This document shows positions 54,930 through 64,000 of a DNA stretch of 64,000 nt, piece after piece. Source of the DNA: Doryteuthis pealeii (taxonomy: Eukaryota > Mollusca > Cephalopoda > Myopsida > Loliginidae); assembly GCA_023376005.1 (NCBI GenBank), contig CM042145.1:57939040-58003039 (forward strand), written 5' to 3'. Within the stretch, counting starts at the first letter, position 1, and the number at the start of each line of letters is the position of its first letter. The notes beneath the pieces are model-generated. The model was given only the letters and a program-made list of their open reading frames with translations, was not told where the DNA came from and did not search any database. The translations under genes were made by a program, and so were the position numbers.

Positions 54930-55375
54930 ATTTATCTGAGATGAGGCTTGATAATTAGTATTTTTTAAATTATTCGGACTATTGTACTCATCTTTATTGT
55001 TATCAGTACAATTTTTCGGTCGATGTGCCCTCTGGCCTTCTTCAGGTATTTCTTGTAGGACTCGGGAACCTTCAAGAACTCAGGAACCTTCCTTTCGAAC
55101 TCGGGAAACTTCTTGTTATAATCGGGAGCCATCACAGAACTTTGAACCCAACCTTTTATTCAATCCACAGGGGTATCCTGTTCTCATTCTAGTTACCATA
55201 GCTGGGGTACAGTTGTTAAACTGTATTAATTATTGTTATGGCTTCCGATTATGACAAGAAGGTTCCCAATTACGATGAGAAGGTTCCTGAGTCCGACAAG
55301 AAATACCTGAAGAAGACCAGAAGATGAGAACAATAGTTCGAAAAATTCAAATAATACTTTAAAAAAAAAATTTTT
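54930..55375. repeat. SINE family F, inverted compound
   Basis: 54935-55235 is a reverse copy (CTGAGATGAGGCTTGATAAT, TCGATGTGCCCTCTGGCCTT, AACTCGGGAAACTTCTTG). 55235-55370 is a forward piece (TCCGATTATGACAAGAAGGT, AGTCCGACAAGAAATACCTG, GAGAACAATAGTTCG). Confidence 0.8.
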
Positions 55376-55659
55376 TTTAAGAATGTTATGAATCTGGTGT
55401 TGCAATCTAAAACAGAGCTCTGCTAAATATCATTGTTCTTTAATTAAACAGTATTAGATCAATCATTAAAAAAAACAAAACAAAAAACCAAAACCTTTTG
55501 GTCTTATCTCATGTATCAGTTATGACTTGATGATATTACTTCTTTACAAAGCCAGAAGTATGGGACATCCAGTGAGAATTGAACCCTCTTGTAATGATCT
55601 GCTGACCCAAATTGCTCACCATTACACCATGTAAGACATCATAAAATACTAAGCTTAGC

Positions 55660-55918
55660 TTAAGATATATCAGAATTAGCATCCACCTAGGAACCATGAG
55701 GTTCCAGGTTCGATACTGGCCCTCGCCAACTTAACACATGAGTAGCACAGCTTCGATCTGTGTGTTAAAGTTAGGAACTGATGGTAGTTATGGCACTTTA
55801 CCTCAGATGCAAAAACAATTTCCTTGGTTTAATGCTAGCAAAAAAGGGGATAGGCTCCCTCGCTCTCCAGCTGATACCGACTAGGCCACTCCACCAACTT
55901 TACTTTTTTAGAATCTTT
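55660..55918 (+). repeat. tRNA-SINE family B
   Basis: GGTTCGATACTGG is the B box; TGAGTAGCACAGCTTCGATC is an unusual insertion in the body. Ends ACTCCACCAACTTTACTTTT. Confidence 0.83.
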
Positions 55919-55979
55919 TCCTCCCAAAGTTTATTTCCTGAACTCATCTAAAGGTTATATTAAGCATATTTTACACACA

Positions 55980-56418
55980 AGTTTTTCACACTAGTAGTAA
56001 CTAATGGGTTTCACTGGAGGTTGAGTGACAGCAAGTCTCCTCATCTTTCCAGGACTCTTCTAAGTCTTGCTAATCTCAGTAGTGGTTTGGATAGTTTTAG
56101 TTATTCCTTGGTTTTCTAGTTCTCCCATTCAGTTCTTAGGGAGTATTCCAAGTGCTCATACTGTGATTGTAATTACTGTCACCTTCATATTACACAACTT
56201 TTTTTTTTTTTTTTTTACTCTCTGGCAAGTTCCAGAAATTTATTGAGTTTTTCACTTTCCTTTATTTTAACTGTGATCTACTGGAACAGCAATGCCCATT
56301 AGCTGACACATTCATTTATCACAATTAGATCTGGTTTTCTAGCTGGGATTGTGGGGGACATTTTTTTTATCAAAGTGCCAGAGTATTTTGAGAGTGTTAA
56401 TTTCTAGGACAGTTTCTG

Positions 56419-56461
<43 letters not shown>

Positions 56462-56880
56462 CTCCATGAGAGTTTTTCACACCTGCCTTAACCGGGGGTT
56501 CACTGGAGGTTGAGTGACAGCAAGTCTCCTCAGGTCTCCAGTACTCTTCTGAATATTTCTGGCCAATCTTAACAATGCTGTTGTTTGGATGGTCTCGATT
56601 CTTCCTCTGATTTTGATTTCCCCCCGACCATTGTGGATCATTCCAAGGGTCCCAATTACAATTGGTATGGCCTTTACCTTCATGTTCCACAGTTTTTTCA
56701 GTTCCCTAGTAAGATCCAAGTATTTGTCTGTCTTTTTGTTTTCATTCATTTTCACTCTGTGATTTGCTATGATGGAAAAAATCATGAAATGACAAGTTCT
56801 CTTTTCTTGTTAATCAACACTTGTTCTGGTCTCCTAGCTGGGATTAGGTGATCCATCTGAATATCAAAGTACCAGAGGAT
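55980..56880 (-). mobile_element. Two LINE type 2 3' ends separated by (ATT)n
   Basis: 55980-56395 and 56460-56880 are reverse copies of the same C-terminal region. The second gives NENKKTDKYLDLTRELKKLW, VKAIPIVIGTLG and IRGRIETIQTTALLRLARNI with frame shifts. (ATT)n at 56426-56459 joins them. Confidence 0.78.
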
Positions 56881-56886
56881 TTTATG

Positions 56887-56925
<39 letters not shown>

Positions 56926-57005
56926 CTTATGCAAGTTTTCACATCAGTTTTGAAAGGTAGTTTTTCACTGAAGTCTGAGCGACAGCAAGTTTCTATTAAA
57001 TATAT
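56881..57005 (-). mobile_element. (ATT)n tract and third LINE type 2 tail
   Basis: (ATT)n at 56887-56925, then CTTATGCAAGTTTTCACATC and CTGAGCGACAGCAAGT, the same 3' terminus as the other copies, cut off at about 57000. Confidence 0.7.
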
Positions 57006-57074
57006 CAGTGTGAATGGAAAGTATCTTTTAAAGACATTTATTCTAAAAGTTTATCTCATGCACACATCTAACAT

Positions 57075-57812
57075 TAAATTCAAGCACTGGTGAGAAACAT
57101 ACAATTATCTTGGCCACAAAATTCAAGCACTGGTGAGAAACATACAATTATCTTGGCCACAAATTCTAGCACTGGTGAGAAACATACAATTATCTTGGCC
57201 ACAAAATTCTAGCACAGATGAGAAACTACAATTATCTTTGGCCACAAAATTCTAGCACAGATGAGAAACATACAATTATCTTGGCCACAAAATTCTAGCA
57301 CTGATGAGAAACATACAATTATCTTGGCCACAAAATTCTAGCACAGATGAGAAACATACAATTATCTTGGCCACAAAATTCTAGCACTGATGAGAAACAT
57401 ACAATTATCTTGGCCACAAAATTCTAGCACTGGTGAGAAACATACAATTATCTTGGCCACAAAATTCTAGCACTGATAAGAAACATACAATTATCTTGGC
57501 CACAAAATTCTAGCACTGGTGAGAAACATACAATTATCTTGGCCACAAAAATTCTAGCACTGATAGAAACATACAATTATCTTGGCCACAAAATTCTAGC
57601 ACTGGTGAGAAACATACAATTATCTTGGCCACAAAATTCTAGCACTGATGAGCAAAACATACAATTATCTTGGCCACAAAATTCTAGAACTCGTGAAAAA
57701 CATACAATTATCTTGGCCACAAAATTCTAGAACTGGTGAGAAAACATACAATTATCTTGGCCACAAAAATTTTAACACTGGCAATAGACAATTATCTTGG
57801 CCACAATGTATG
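57075..57812. repeat. 43-bp minisatellite, about 17 copies
   Basis: Unit AAATTCTAGCACTGGTGAGA, AACATACAATTATCTTGGCC, ACA. Two main variants (CACTGGTGAG and CAC.GATGAG) alternate; edge units are more diverged. 2.8 kb downstream of the Syt12 stop codon. Confidence 0.97.
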
Positions 57813-58214
57813 ACCCAACATAAACAATTGCCGAGAACATTGTCGTACAACTAATAATAAACTAGACTAACAGATCAGTTAACACTGGGTTGTGGGTTCA
57901 ATCCTCACTAGGTTCTCCACACTTCCATACTTCTGAAGAATCTAAGCTATGCTTAGTTTTAAGGGCACCTCGTTATGTGATTTAAAGTTGCTCTAGGTTA
58001 CTGGCAACTTCAAAATTCTGTTTTTAGTATCTTAAGGAATTTGGATGTCTGACTCAAAGAGGGGAACAGAATTACAAAGTCTTGTAATGTTGGTATCTTT
58101 GTAAGAAAACAAAAATAAAAGAAAGCTATTAAAGTAAAACTATGAGGGGAAAATAAATGTAAAAGTGCAAAAAAAAACAAAAACAAACTTCTCTACAGTG
58201 TCACAATACTGTCA

Positions 58215-58860
58215 ATGGCCAGAGAGATAAATCTGTAGATTATTTTGAACTTGAAAGTTTTCTTATTGTTGTGTCTACAACACAGGCTATAAATACTTTT
58301 ATAATTACTGTTACTACTTTTTTATTAGGTATTTTTTAAAATAATGGCCGATTTTATTACACATTTAAATGTAAAATAGGTCATTATTTTTCCAAATACC
58401 TTATATTTGTTTTTAGAAGAATCATTTTTTTATAATGCGATGGCCAGAGGGATTAATCTTTGGATTATTCTTGATTTGAAATTTTCCTGTTTCAGCTACA
58501 ATTCAGGATATAAGTATTATTATAACTTCTATTACTACTACTTCTACTACTTTTTTGTTAGGTAGTTTTGAAAATAAAGGCCAATTCTTTTATTAATTTA
58601 AATGTAAAATAGGCCATTATTTTTCCAAACAACCTCACATTTGTTTTTAGGAGTAACATTTTTATAAAATTTCTGGATTTTAAAGTTTTGTTCCTGTTGC
58701 AGCAACAATACAGGATATAAATACTATTATAACTTCTACCACTACTATATTTTTATTAGGTAGTTTTGAAAATAATGGCCGATTTTATTACTTGTTTCAA
58801 TGCAAAAATTAGCCATTATTTTCCATTCTACCATATATTCATTTTTAGAAATACCAGTTT
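58215..58860. repeat. Three tandem copies of a unit of about 200-225 bp
   Basis: Each contains an AATGGCCGATTTTATTAC-type block, AATGTAAAATAGG.CATTAT, TTTTCCAAA and TTGTTTTTAG.A, preceded by CAGGATATAA.TA.TATTAT. Starts near 58215, 58439 and 58660; divergence is moderate. Confidence 0.8.
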
Positions 58861-59624
58861 ATTTTTCAGATCCATAACTAGGGAAATTTATATTGGATCA
58901 TATGGAAAATATTCTTTTACATTTACATTAGCCAACAGAAAAAAAATCCAATTTATTTGCACAGAACTGACAAAATTTTCTTTCTGAGCCAACCTTTTTT
59001 TCCTTGCATGTAAGCAGGATTTAGAGTGCTCTCCCCTTCACATTCCTACCCATAGCTGTTCAATTTTTTTTTTTTTTTTTAAACTAAGTAGCCAACTGAT
59101 CCCTCTGCCTGAAGGAGCACTTTGAGGCTATCAGCTATAACCACTTGGATATTTTCCCATTGTTATATTGTTTCTTTTTTCTTAATATTTAAAAAATGGA
59201 AAGTTGAATATTTTTCTTCCTTCCTTATTTTTTTTTTTTTAATTTTCAATTTAAAAAAAAAAGATCATAAATAATTTAAACATTCTTTTTAATCTTCAAA
59301 CACATCTAATAAACTTTCAAATCTCTTTGCACTCTTACAAATTTCCACATGAATAATGTCCTCCTTTGATCTTTACATGTAGCCAATTAAGATTTTTCTC
59401 TTCTGTAATTCAACAATTGTATAAAACAACAACAAAAAGAAAGCATACTCATGCTAATCTACAAAGAGCTCCATACTCTTCCTTGTATTTATTTATTTAT
59501 AGCTAACTGAATATTATCCTTCTTCTCCTCACATCCAGATGAGATCAACTAAAAATCTTTTTCCACAGTGACTGCAAGTGACGGTCCAAAGTCATCACCC
59601 TCCTGAATCTTATGTAGCTCAGAA

Positions 59625-59993
59625 TATTTTCTGGACCAGGTCACCAATAGGTACCCCAGCTGTGAGTCAGATTCAAAAGGACAGGTTTTACTTTTCACCA
59701 TCAACTTCTGTTTTTTTTTTAACAGACGATTGTTCTACATCTACATTAGAATTTCACTGTAAGATTTTTAAAAAGATAGTTCATGTTTATTAACAAACCA
59801 AAGACACGTTTTTATATCAAAATAGTTTTTGATCTTAATAAAAAACAAATTACTTATTTCATGTTGTTAAATTAACAGCATTTTTTTTTATCGTCTGTTA
59901 ACAAACAACCAGAAGTTGACGGTGAAAAATAAAACCTGTCCTTTTGAATCTGGCTCACAGCCGAGGTGCCTATTGGTGACTTAATCCAATTTT
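59625..59993. mobile_element. Foldback MITE, arms about 105 bp
   Basis: GGTCACCAATAGGTACCCCA, GATTCAAAAGGACAGGTTTT, AACAGACGAT at 59640-59731 is mirrored at 59889-59985 (ATCGTCTGTTAACA, AAAACCTGTCCTTTTGAATC). Confidence 0.88.
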
Positions 59994-60348
59994 CTTATCA
60001 CCAAAATTCACTCCCTTGATACTATCATGGTCTTGTCATATCTGTTGCTAATTAAACAATTTCCACCTGTTCTTAATTAACTTTCTCTATCAACTTGGCT
60101 ACCTTGAGATGTGACTGTCTCATGGGATTCAGAATTCAAGGACATCTGCTCCATTTTTTAAATTATCAAAATGGTCAACAACAAAAAAGAATTATTCATT
60201 TGAAGGATAGCATGACAATTACAAGAATTCTTGGACTATTGATCTCATTTTTGTTGTTGATCTAATAACAATATCTTGGCTGATTCATTCTACAGCCTTC
60301 TGCATATGTATAATCCTTATAAAAATGCTGTACAGGGGTGCTCTGAAA

Positions 60349-60537
60349 AGTTCATATGGTGAAATCATATCAGCTGTTTCACCAATGGGATCCAACAACT
60401 GCAACACTGATGGCAGAAGTGTGTGGACTGCAAGTTGTGTGTCGGGGTTGGACTTTGTTAAAAAATAAAGCTCATTTGGTCACATTCTATGAGAGTATCT
60501 TGGTCAGCCTATGAACTTTTCAGCCAACCCTTGTAAA
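60349..60537. mobile_element. Mariner-type MITE, 189 bp
   Basis: Left end TACAGGGGTGCTCTGAAAAG, TTCATATG; the reverse of the right end is TACAAGGGTTGGCTGAAAAG, TTCATAGG. TA at both termini. A different family from that at 13459. Confidence 0.85.
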
Positions 60538-60617
60538 TCAGGAAATAGTTACTTGTGTAAGAAAAATGCTGGCAAATATTTCGATCTGACCAACCCATCA
60601 TGCCAAACATCACAGGA

Positions 60618-60720
<103 letters not shown>

Positions 60721-60755
60721 ATCTCTTCCCAAGTTTTTCCCACCAATTGTAATTT

Positions 60756-60975
60756 GTTGGAGACATGTGATGAAATGGTTATTGATATAGAAAATGGACA
60801 TGATAAGACTAGTTCAAATCCTGGATGCAGCTGTTTGCATTTCTCCTAGTGCTAATACACCTGGGAAAGGTATGAATCCAACTATTCTCCCTCCAGCTAT
60901 GAGTAAATAGTAGGGCAGACTGAGCTATTTGACCTTGGTTTGGCAACTGGTCTAGGAGAAGGAAAACTAATTTGG
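60756..60975 (+). repeat. tRNA-SINE family A
   Basis: Head GAAATGGTTATTGATATAGA and TAGTTCAAATCCTGGATGCA; body through CTAGGAGAAGGAAAACTA, where it stops abruptly. Confidence 0.85.
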
Positions 60976-61094
60976 GCTCTCTTCTTGATAGTCAAAACTA
61001 CTTTGCAAGCTCTCTTGCCACTCCTCCTCCTGAAAAACCCTAGTTAGTGATATTATCTTTGTTGCTTATATGTACCCATGGCTTTATTTAGATT

Positions 61095-62160
61095 TAAAAA
61101 AAAATCTTGATTGAAGTCTGAGTGACAGCAAGTCTCTTCTAGACTCTTTTCTTTTTCTAATTGATCTCAGTAGTCGTCGTCTTTATAGTCTCTTCCTTTT
61201 TGCTCTATTTATTGCTTTTGTTGTTTTCATCATTTCTGTGAGTCTTGATCTGAAGGATTGATCAAATCAGTTTATCTATGTTTTGTTTTATTTTTTTTCT
61301 GCTGACTACAATTTTCTAATTTACACTTTACTACCAACAAAACAAAACATACACATCCTTCTACTCTTTCCATTTGAATTGAGCAATGGAAAAATGGATC
61401 AGCCAATGGATCAATGAGGTAATAAGAAAAGCCTAAAAAAAAAAAATAAAAAAATAAAAATAATGAGTTCAATAATCTGAAGAATTCTTGGGATGATACC
61501 GACGCTTCTCAGAATTAGCAAAGTGATGACAATGTTTTCTGAGCACTTCTTTGAAACTTCAATTACACAACAAAAACTTTACAAATTATAAAACAAAAAA
61601 CAACAAAAAACAAACAAAAAAAAAAAATTGGTAAAACTTCCAATTGACTAGATTCTAAGTTGATTAATTTCAAAAATCCAGATCTTTACAATACACTGCC
61701 TGGTGTCATGTTATTATGATTTGGTGATTTAATATTTAAATATTCAATATCTTATTTTACACCTAATAAATGAAAAAATTTCATAGTTTTCTTTTATTTT
61801 TAACAACCGTTCTCTAATTTTTGGCTCAAAAATTATTTCTTTTTTACTAAATTCTATTTTATCATATTTTTATTTCTTTAAATACTGAATATTGTTCAAA
61901 TTTAGGTAAAAAAACAAAAACTGCTGAATATTTTGGTAAAAACACAATAACAACTGGAATAGTTCTATTGTATTAGATTCAAATAGATTGTTTTTAATTT
62001 AAAATTCGATATTTAATGTTTTTTATTCCATAATAAAAGTTAAATAAGAATTAAAAAAATAAGCCAAAAAGTTAAAAAAACAAAGGAAACTATATACAGA
62101 TTTATTTTTGTGTAAAATAGAATACTAGATATTTAAATGTTAGCTTAAAATCATATTCCA
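61095..62160. other. LINE scrap then AT-rich DNA
   Basis: 61095-61200 is a reverse LINE type 2 scrap (GAAGTCTGAGTGACAGCAAG). 61210-62160 is homopolymer-rich with no recognisable gene or repeat. Confidence 0.55.
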
Positions 62161-62164
62161 TATT

Positions 62165-62950
62165 TAAAAAAAATTTTTTTTTTTAGCTCTCAGGCAAGAT
62201 CCAGTTTTTTGCTTTCCTTTATTTTTACTCTGTGATCTTCTGGAATGGCATTGTCTACAAGCTTTAGATCAGTCAGTTGAGCATTCGACTAGGAACCACA
62301 TGGTTCAAGGTTCAATACCGGCCCTTGCCAACTCAGCGTATGAGTAGCACAGAGACCTGTGCGGTAAAGAGATGAACAGATGCCAAAATCTCCTTGTAGT
62401 GCTAGTGAAAAGGAGATAGACTCCCTCACCGTCTGGCTGATACCGACTTTAGGCCACCCTGACAACTTTACTTAAAAGCTGATAAGTTGTTTTATTTTTG
62501 TTAACAAATATCAGGTTTGGTATTCTAGCTGGAATTAGTTTTTCTCTGGAGTATGAGGAATAGCAGATCTCCAGGACAAGTCTAAGTATCCCAGCTAATT
62601 TTAACAGTGTTGTAGTCTTGATGTTCTGGATTCATCTTCTAATCTCCAGTTCACTGAGCCTCTTTTCCAAAGGTTCCAACTACAATTAGTATCACCATCA
62701 CCTACATATTCCACAATTTCTTTTAGCTCTCTGGCAAGTTCCTGGTATTTATCCAGCATTTTGCCTTCCTTCAATTTTACTCTATGATCCACTGGAATGG
62801 CAAAATTGACAAGTTCTTTTCTTCTTAGTTAATATTAAGTCTGGTCAGGATTGGTGATTCATTTGTATTGCAAAATCCCAGAGAATTTTATTTTCTTGGA
62901 CAGATTCTGGTTTGTGCATATACCATTTATCAGTATGAGCAAATTTTAGT
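62165..62950 (-). mobile_element. LINE type 2 3' fragment interrupted by SINE B
   Basis: 62165-62259 and 62477-62950 read (reverse) DHRVKLKEGKMLDKYQELAR-like and KPES..ENKI.WDFA blocks. The family B copy at 62262-62476 sits between, with AAGCT on both sides (62257-62262, 62475-62480), a likely short target duplication. Confidence 0.7.
62262..62476 (+). repeat. tRNA-SINE family B, nested
   Basis: TAGATCAGTCAGTTGAGCAT (A box), GGTTCAATACCGG (B box), then GAGTAGCACAGAGACCTG, CTAGTGAAAAGGAGATAGAC and CCTGACAACTTTACTT. Confidence 0.85.
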
Positions 62951-63059
62951 ATCTTGCACAATTCCCAGTTGTTCACCTTTCCTGCACAGCTATGCCTGTT
63001 CTTGTATTTTTGTGTTCTAGTTTGCTGTATTTATTACTTTAAATATACTCTCCTATATT

Positions 63060-63200
63060 TGGGGCACTAGTTGGTGTCGTCAGTGATGTAGTACCCATGG
63101 GTCACTGAGAAGTTTCAGGTCTTTCAACATCATACTCCCCTCGCCAGGAAGACCCTATCAGAGATGATCAAACTCTGATCCACCTACCAACCTTTAGAGA
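63060..63200 (-). repeat. Uninterrupted copy of the repeat disrupted by the LTR
   Basis: The reverse strand reads TCTCTGATAGGGTC..CCTGG, GAGGGGAGTATGATGTTGAA, ACTTCTCAGTGACCCATGGG, colinear with 22868-22913 plus 24584-24680 and lacking the 1670 bp between. Confidence 0.85.
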
Positions 63201-63754
63201 TGCTAACAGACGTTTGGCTTTTATTGTTCTTGGATGGGTGTAAAACTCTAGCGAGCCTCTGATTGGCTGGTGCTAACAACCAGTCAAATGCACGGCAATT
63301 ACTGTCATTATTTTTATGTAATAGATGATATCAGATGGTGTATTGTGAAAATATGTTCTTTGTGAAATGAATCAATTTGGGGTCCTCTCATCTGGAATTG
63401 AGCAAAGAAATTATTTCAGATACTTTAAACTAAAATGTCTATGCAAGACTTATAATGCAGTTAAAAAAAATAACCTAATTCAATTGATGTAATGTTCACT
63501 GTGATTTAGAAATTATCGAAGAACATTATCTAACAAAATATATCAAACACGCACATATGTACTAAGTGTGCCAGTATGAATAATGTCCTCTAAATATATT
63601 TACCCTGAAAAGAAATCCCTACAACCATCATATATGCCCTTGGAATAAAATCTTCATAACAATTATTTTCCTCCTCCTCCTCCTCCTGCATTAGTCAAGT
63701 CAAATAATTGTTGACCCCCACCCCCCGCCGCAAAGAAAAAGTACAGATATTTTT

Positions 63755-64000
63755 TTAATTAGACCCATCTAAATATATTTCATCATAGAAAGATCCATTT
63801 AAATGATTCATTATTGAAATAAACACATGTGAGTATTTTTCATCAAGAAGGGTCCATTTATATGAGTGACTATGCAAATAGGCACATTCGAGTATTTTTC
63901 ATCATGGAAGAGTCCATTTTAATTAGTAAATATGCAAACAGGCACATGTGAGTAATTTTCATCATAGAAGGGTCCATTTTAATAGCTAATTATGCAAATA
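63755..64000. repeat. 60-bp tandem array, at least 4 copies, open at window end
   Basis: Units start at 63781, 63841, 63901 and 63961 exactly 60 bp apart (CATCATAGAAGGGTCCATTT, TATGCAAATAGGCACAT, GAGTATTTTT). The array continues past the window. Confidence 0.95.

Noticed and set aside
57075..57812. CRISPR-like repeat array
   Set aside because: Units abut directly with no unique spacers, and the context is eukaryotic.

Overview
The window is eukaryotic genomic DNA: AT-rich, intron-rich, and packed with short interspersed repeats, LINE 3' fragments, foldback elements and microsatellites. The combination of several tRNA-derived SINE families, kilobase-scale introns and a synaptotagmin whose protein closely matches animal Syt12 points to an invertebrate. 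A cephalopod mollusc, probably octopus-like, is my inference; no species is proven. There are no prokaryotic operons, CRISPR arrays or intact viruses.

The only host protein-coding gene I can support is a plus-strand synaptotagmin-12 gene (SYT12-like). Its eight coding exons run from an ATG at 13104 to a TAA at 54231. All junctions are GT-AG and in phase, and the exons join into a 410-residue protein: a short N-terminus, one transmembrane helix, a serine-rich linker, then C2A and C2B. Most Ca2+-coordinating aspartates are substituted in both C2 domains, as expected for this Ca2+-insensitive branch. Intron sizes are about 15.8, 6.7, 11.5, 3.1, 1.2, 0.7 and 1.0 kb.

Layout: 1-13050 is upstream DNA made of SINEs, LINE scraps, foldbacks and microsatellites. 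13053-54231 is the gene. Its introns hold tRNA-SINE families A, B, D, E and F, a 5S-rRNA-derived SINE, a 1670-bp GC-rich solo LTR with target duplication, mariner and Tc1-like MITEs, a decayed mariner transposase, Helitron-like ends with a GC-rich tandem dimer, and very long inverted repeats. 54232-64000 is 3' flank: ten splice-acceptor-like 46-bp repeats right after the stop codon, LINE tails joined through (TAA)n tracts, a 17-copy 43-bp minisatellite, more foldbacks, and a 60-bp tandem array running off the window end.

The most interesting structure is in the repeats. There is a 5S-rRNA-derived SINE nested in a tRNA SINE. Unrelated SINE heads share one 3' tail. An empty-site copy in the same window supports the solo-LTR call. 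Many long inverted repeats lie in the Syt12 introns and would fold into double-stranded RNA; in an organism that edits RNA heavily these are candidate ADAR substrates. Functional consequences are inference. SINE family letters are local names used only here.
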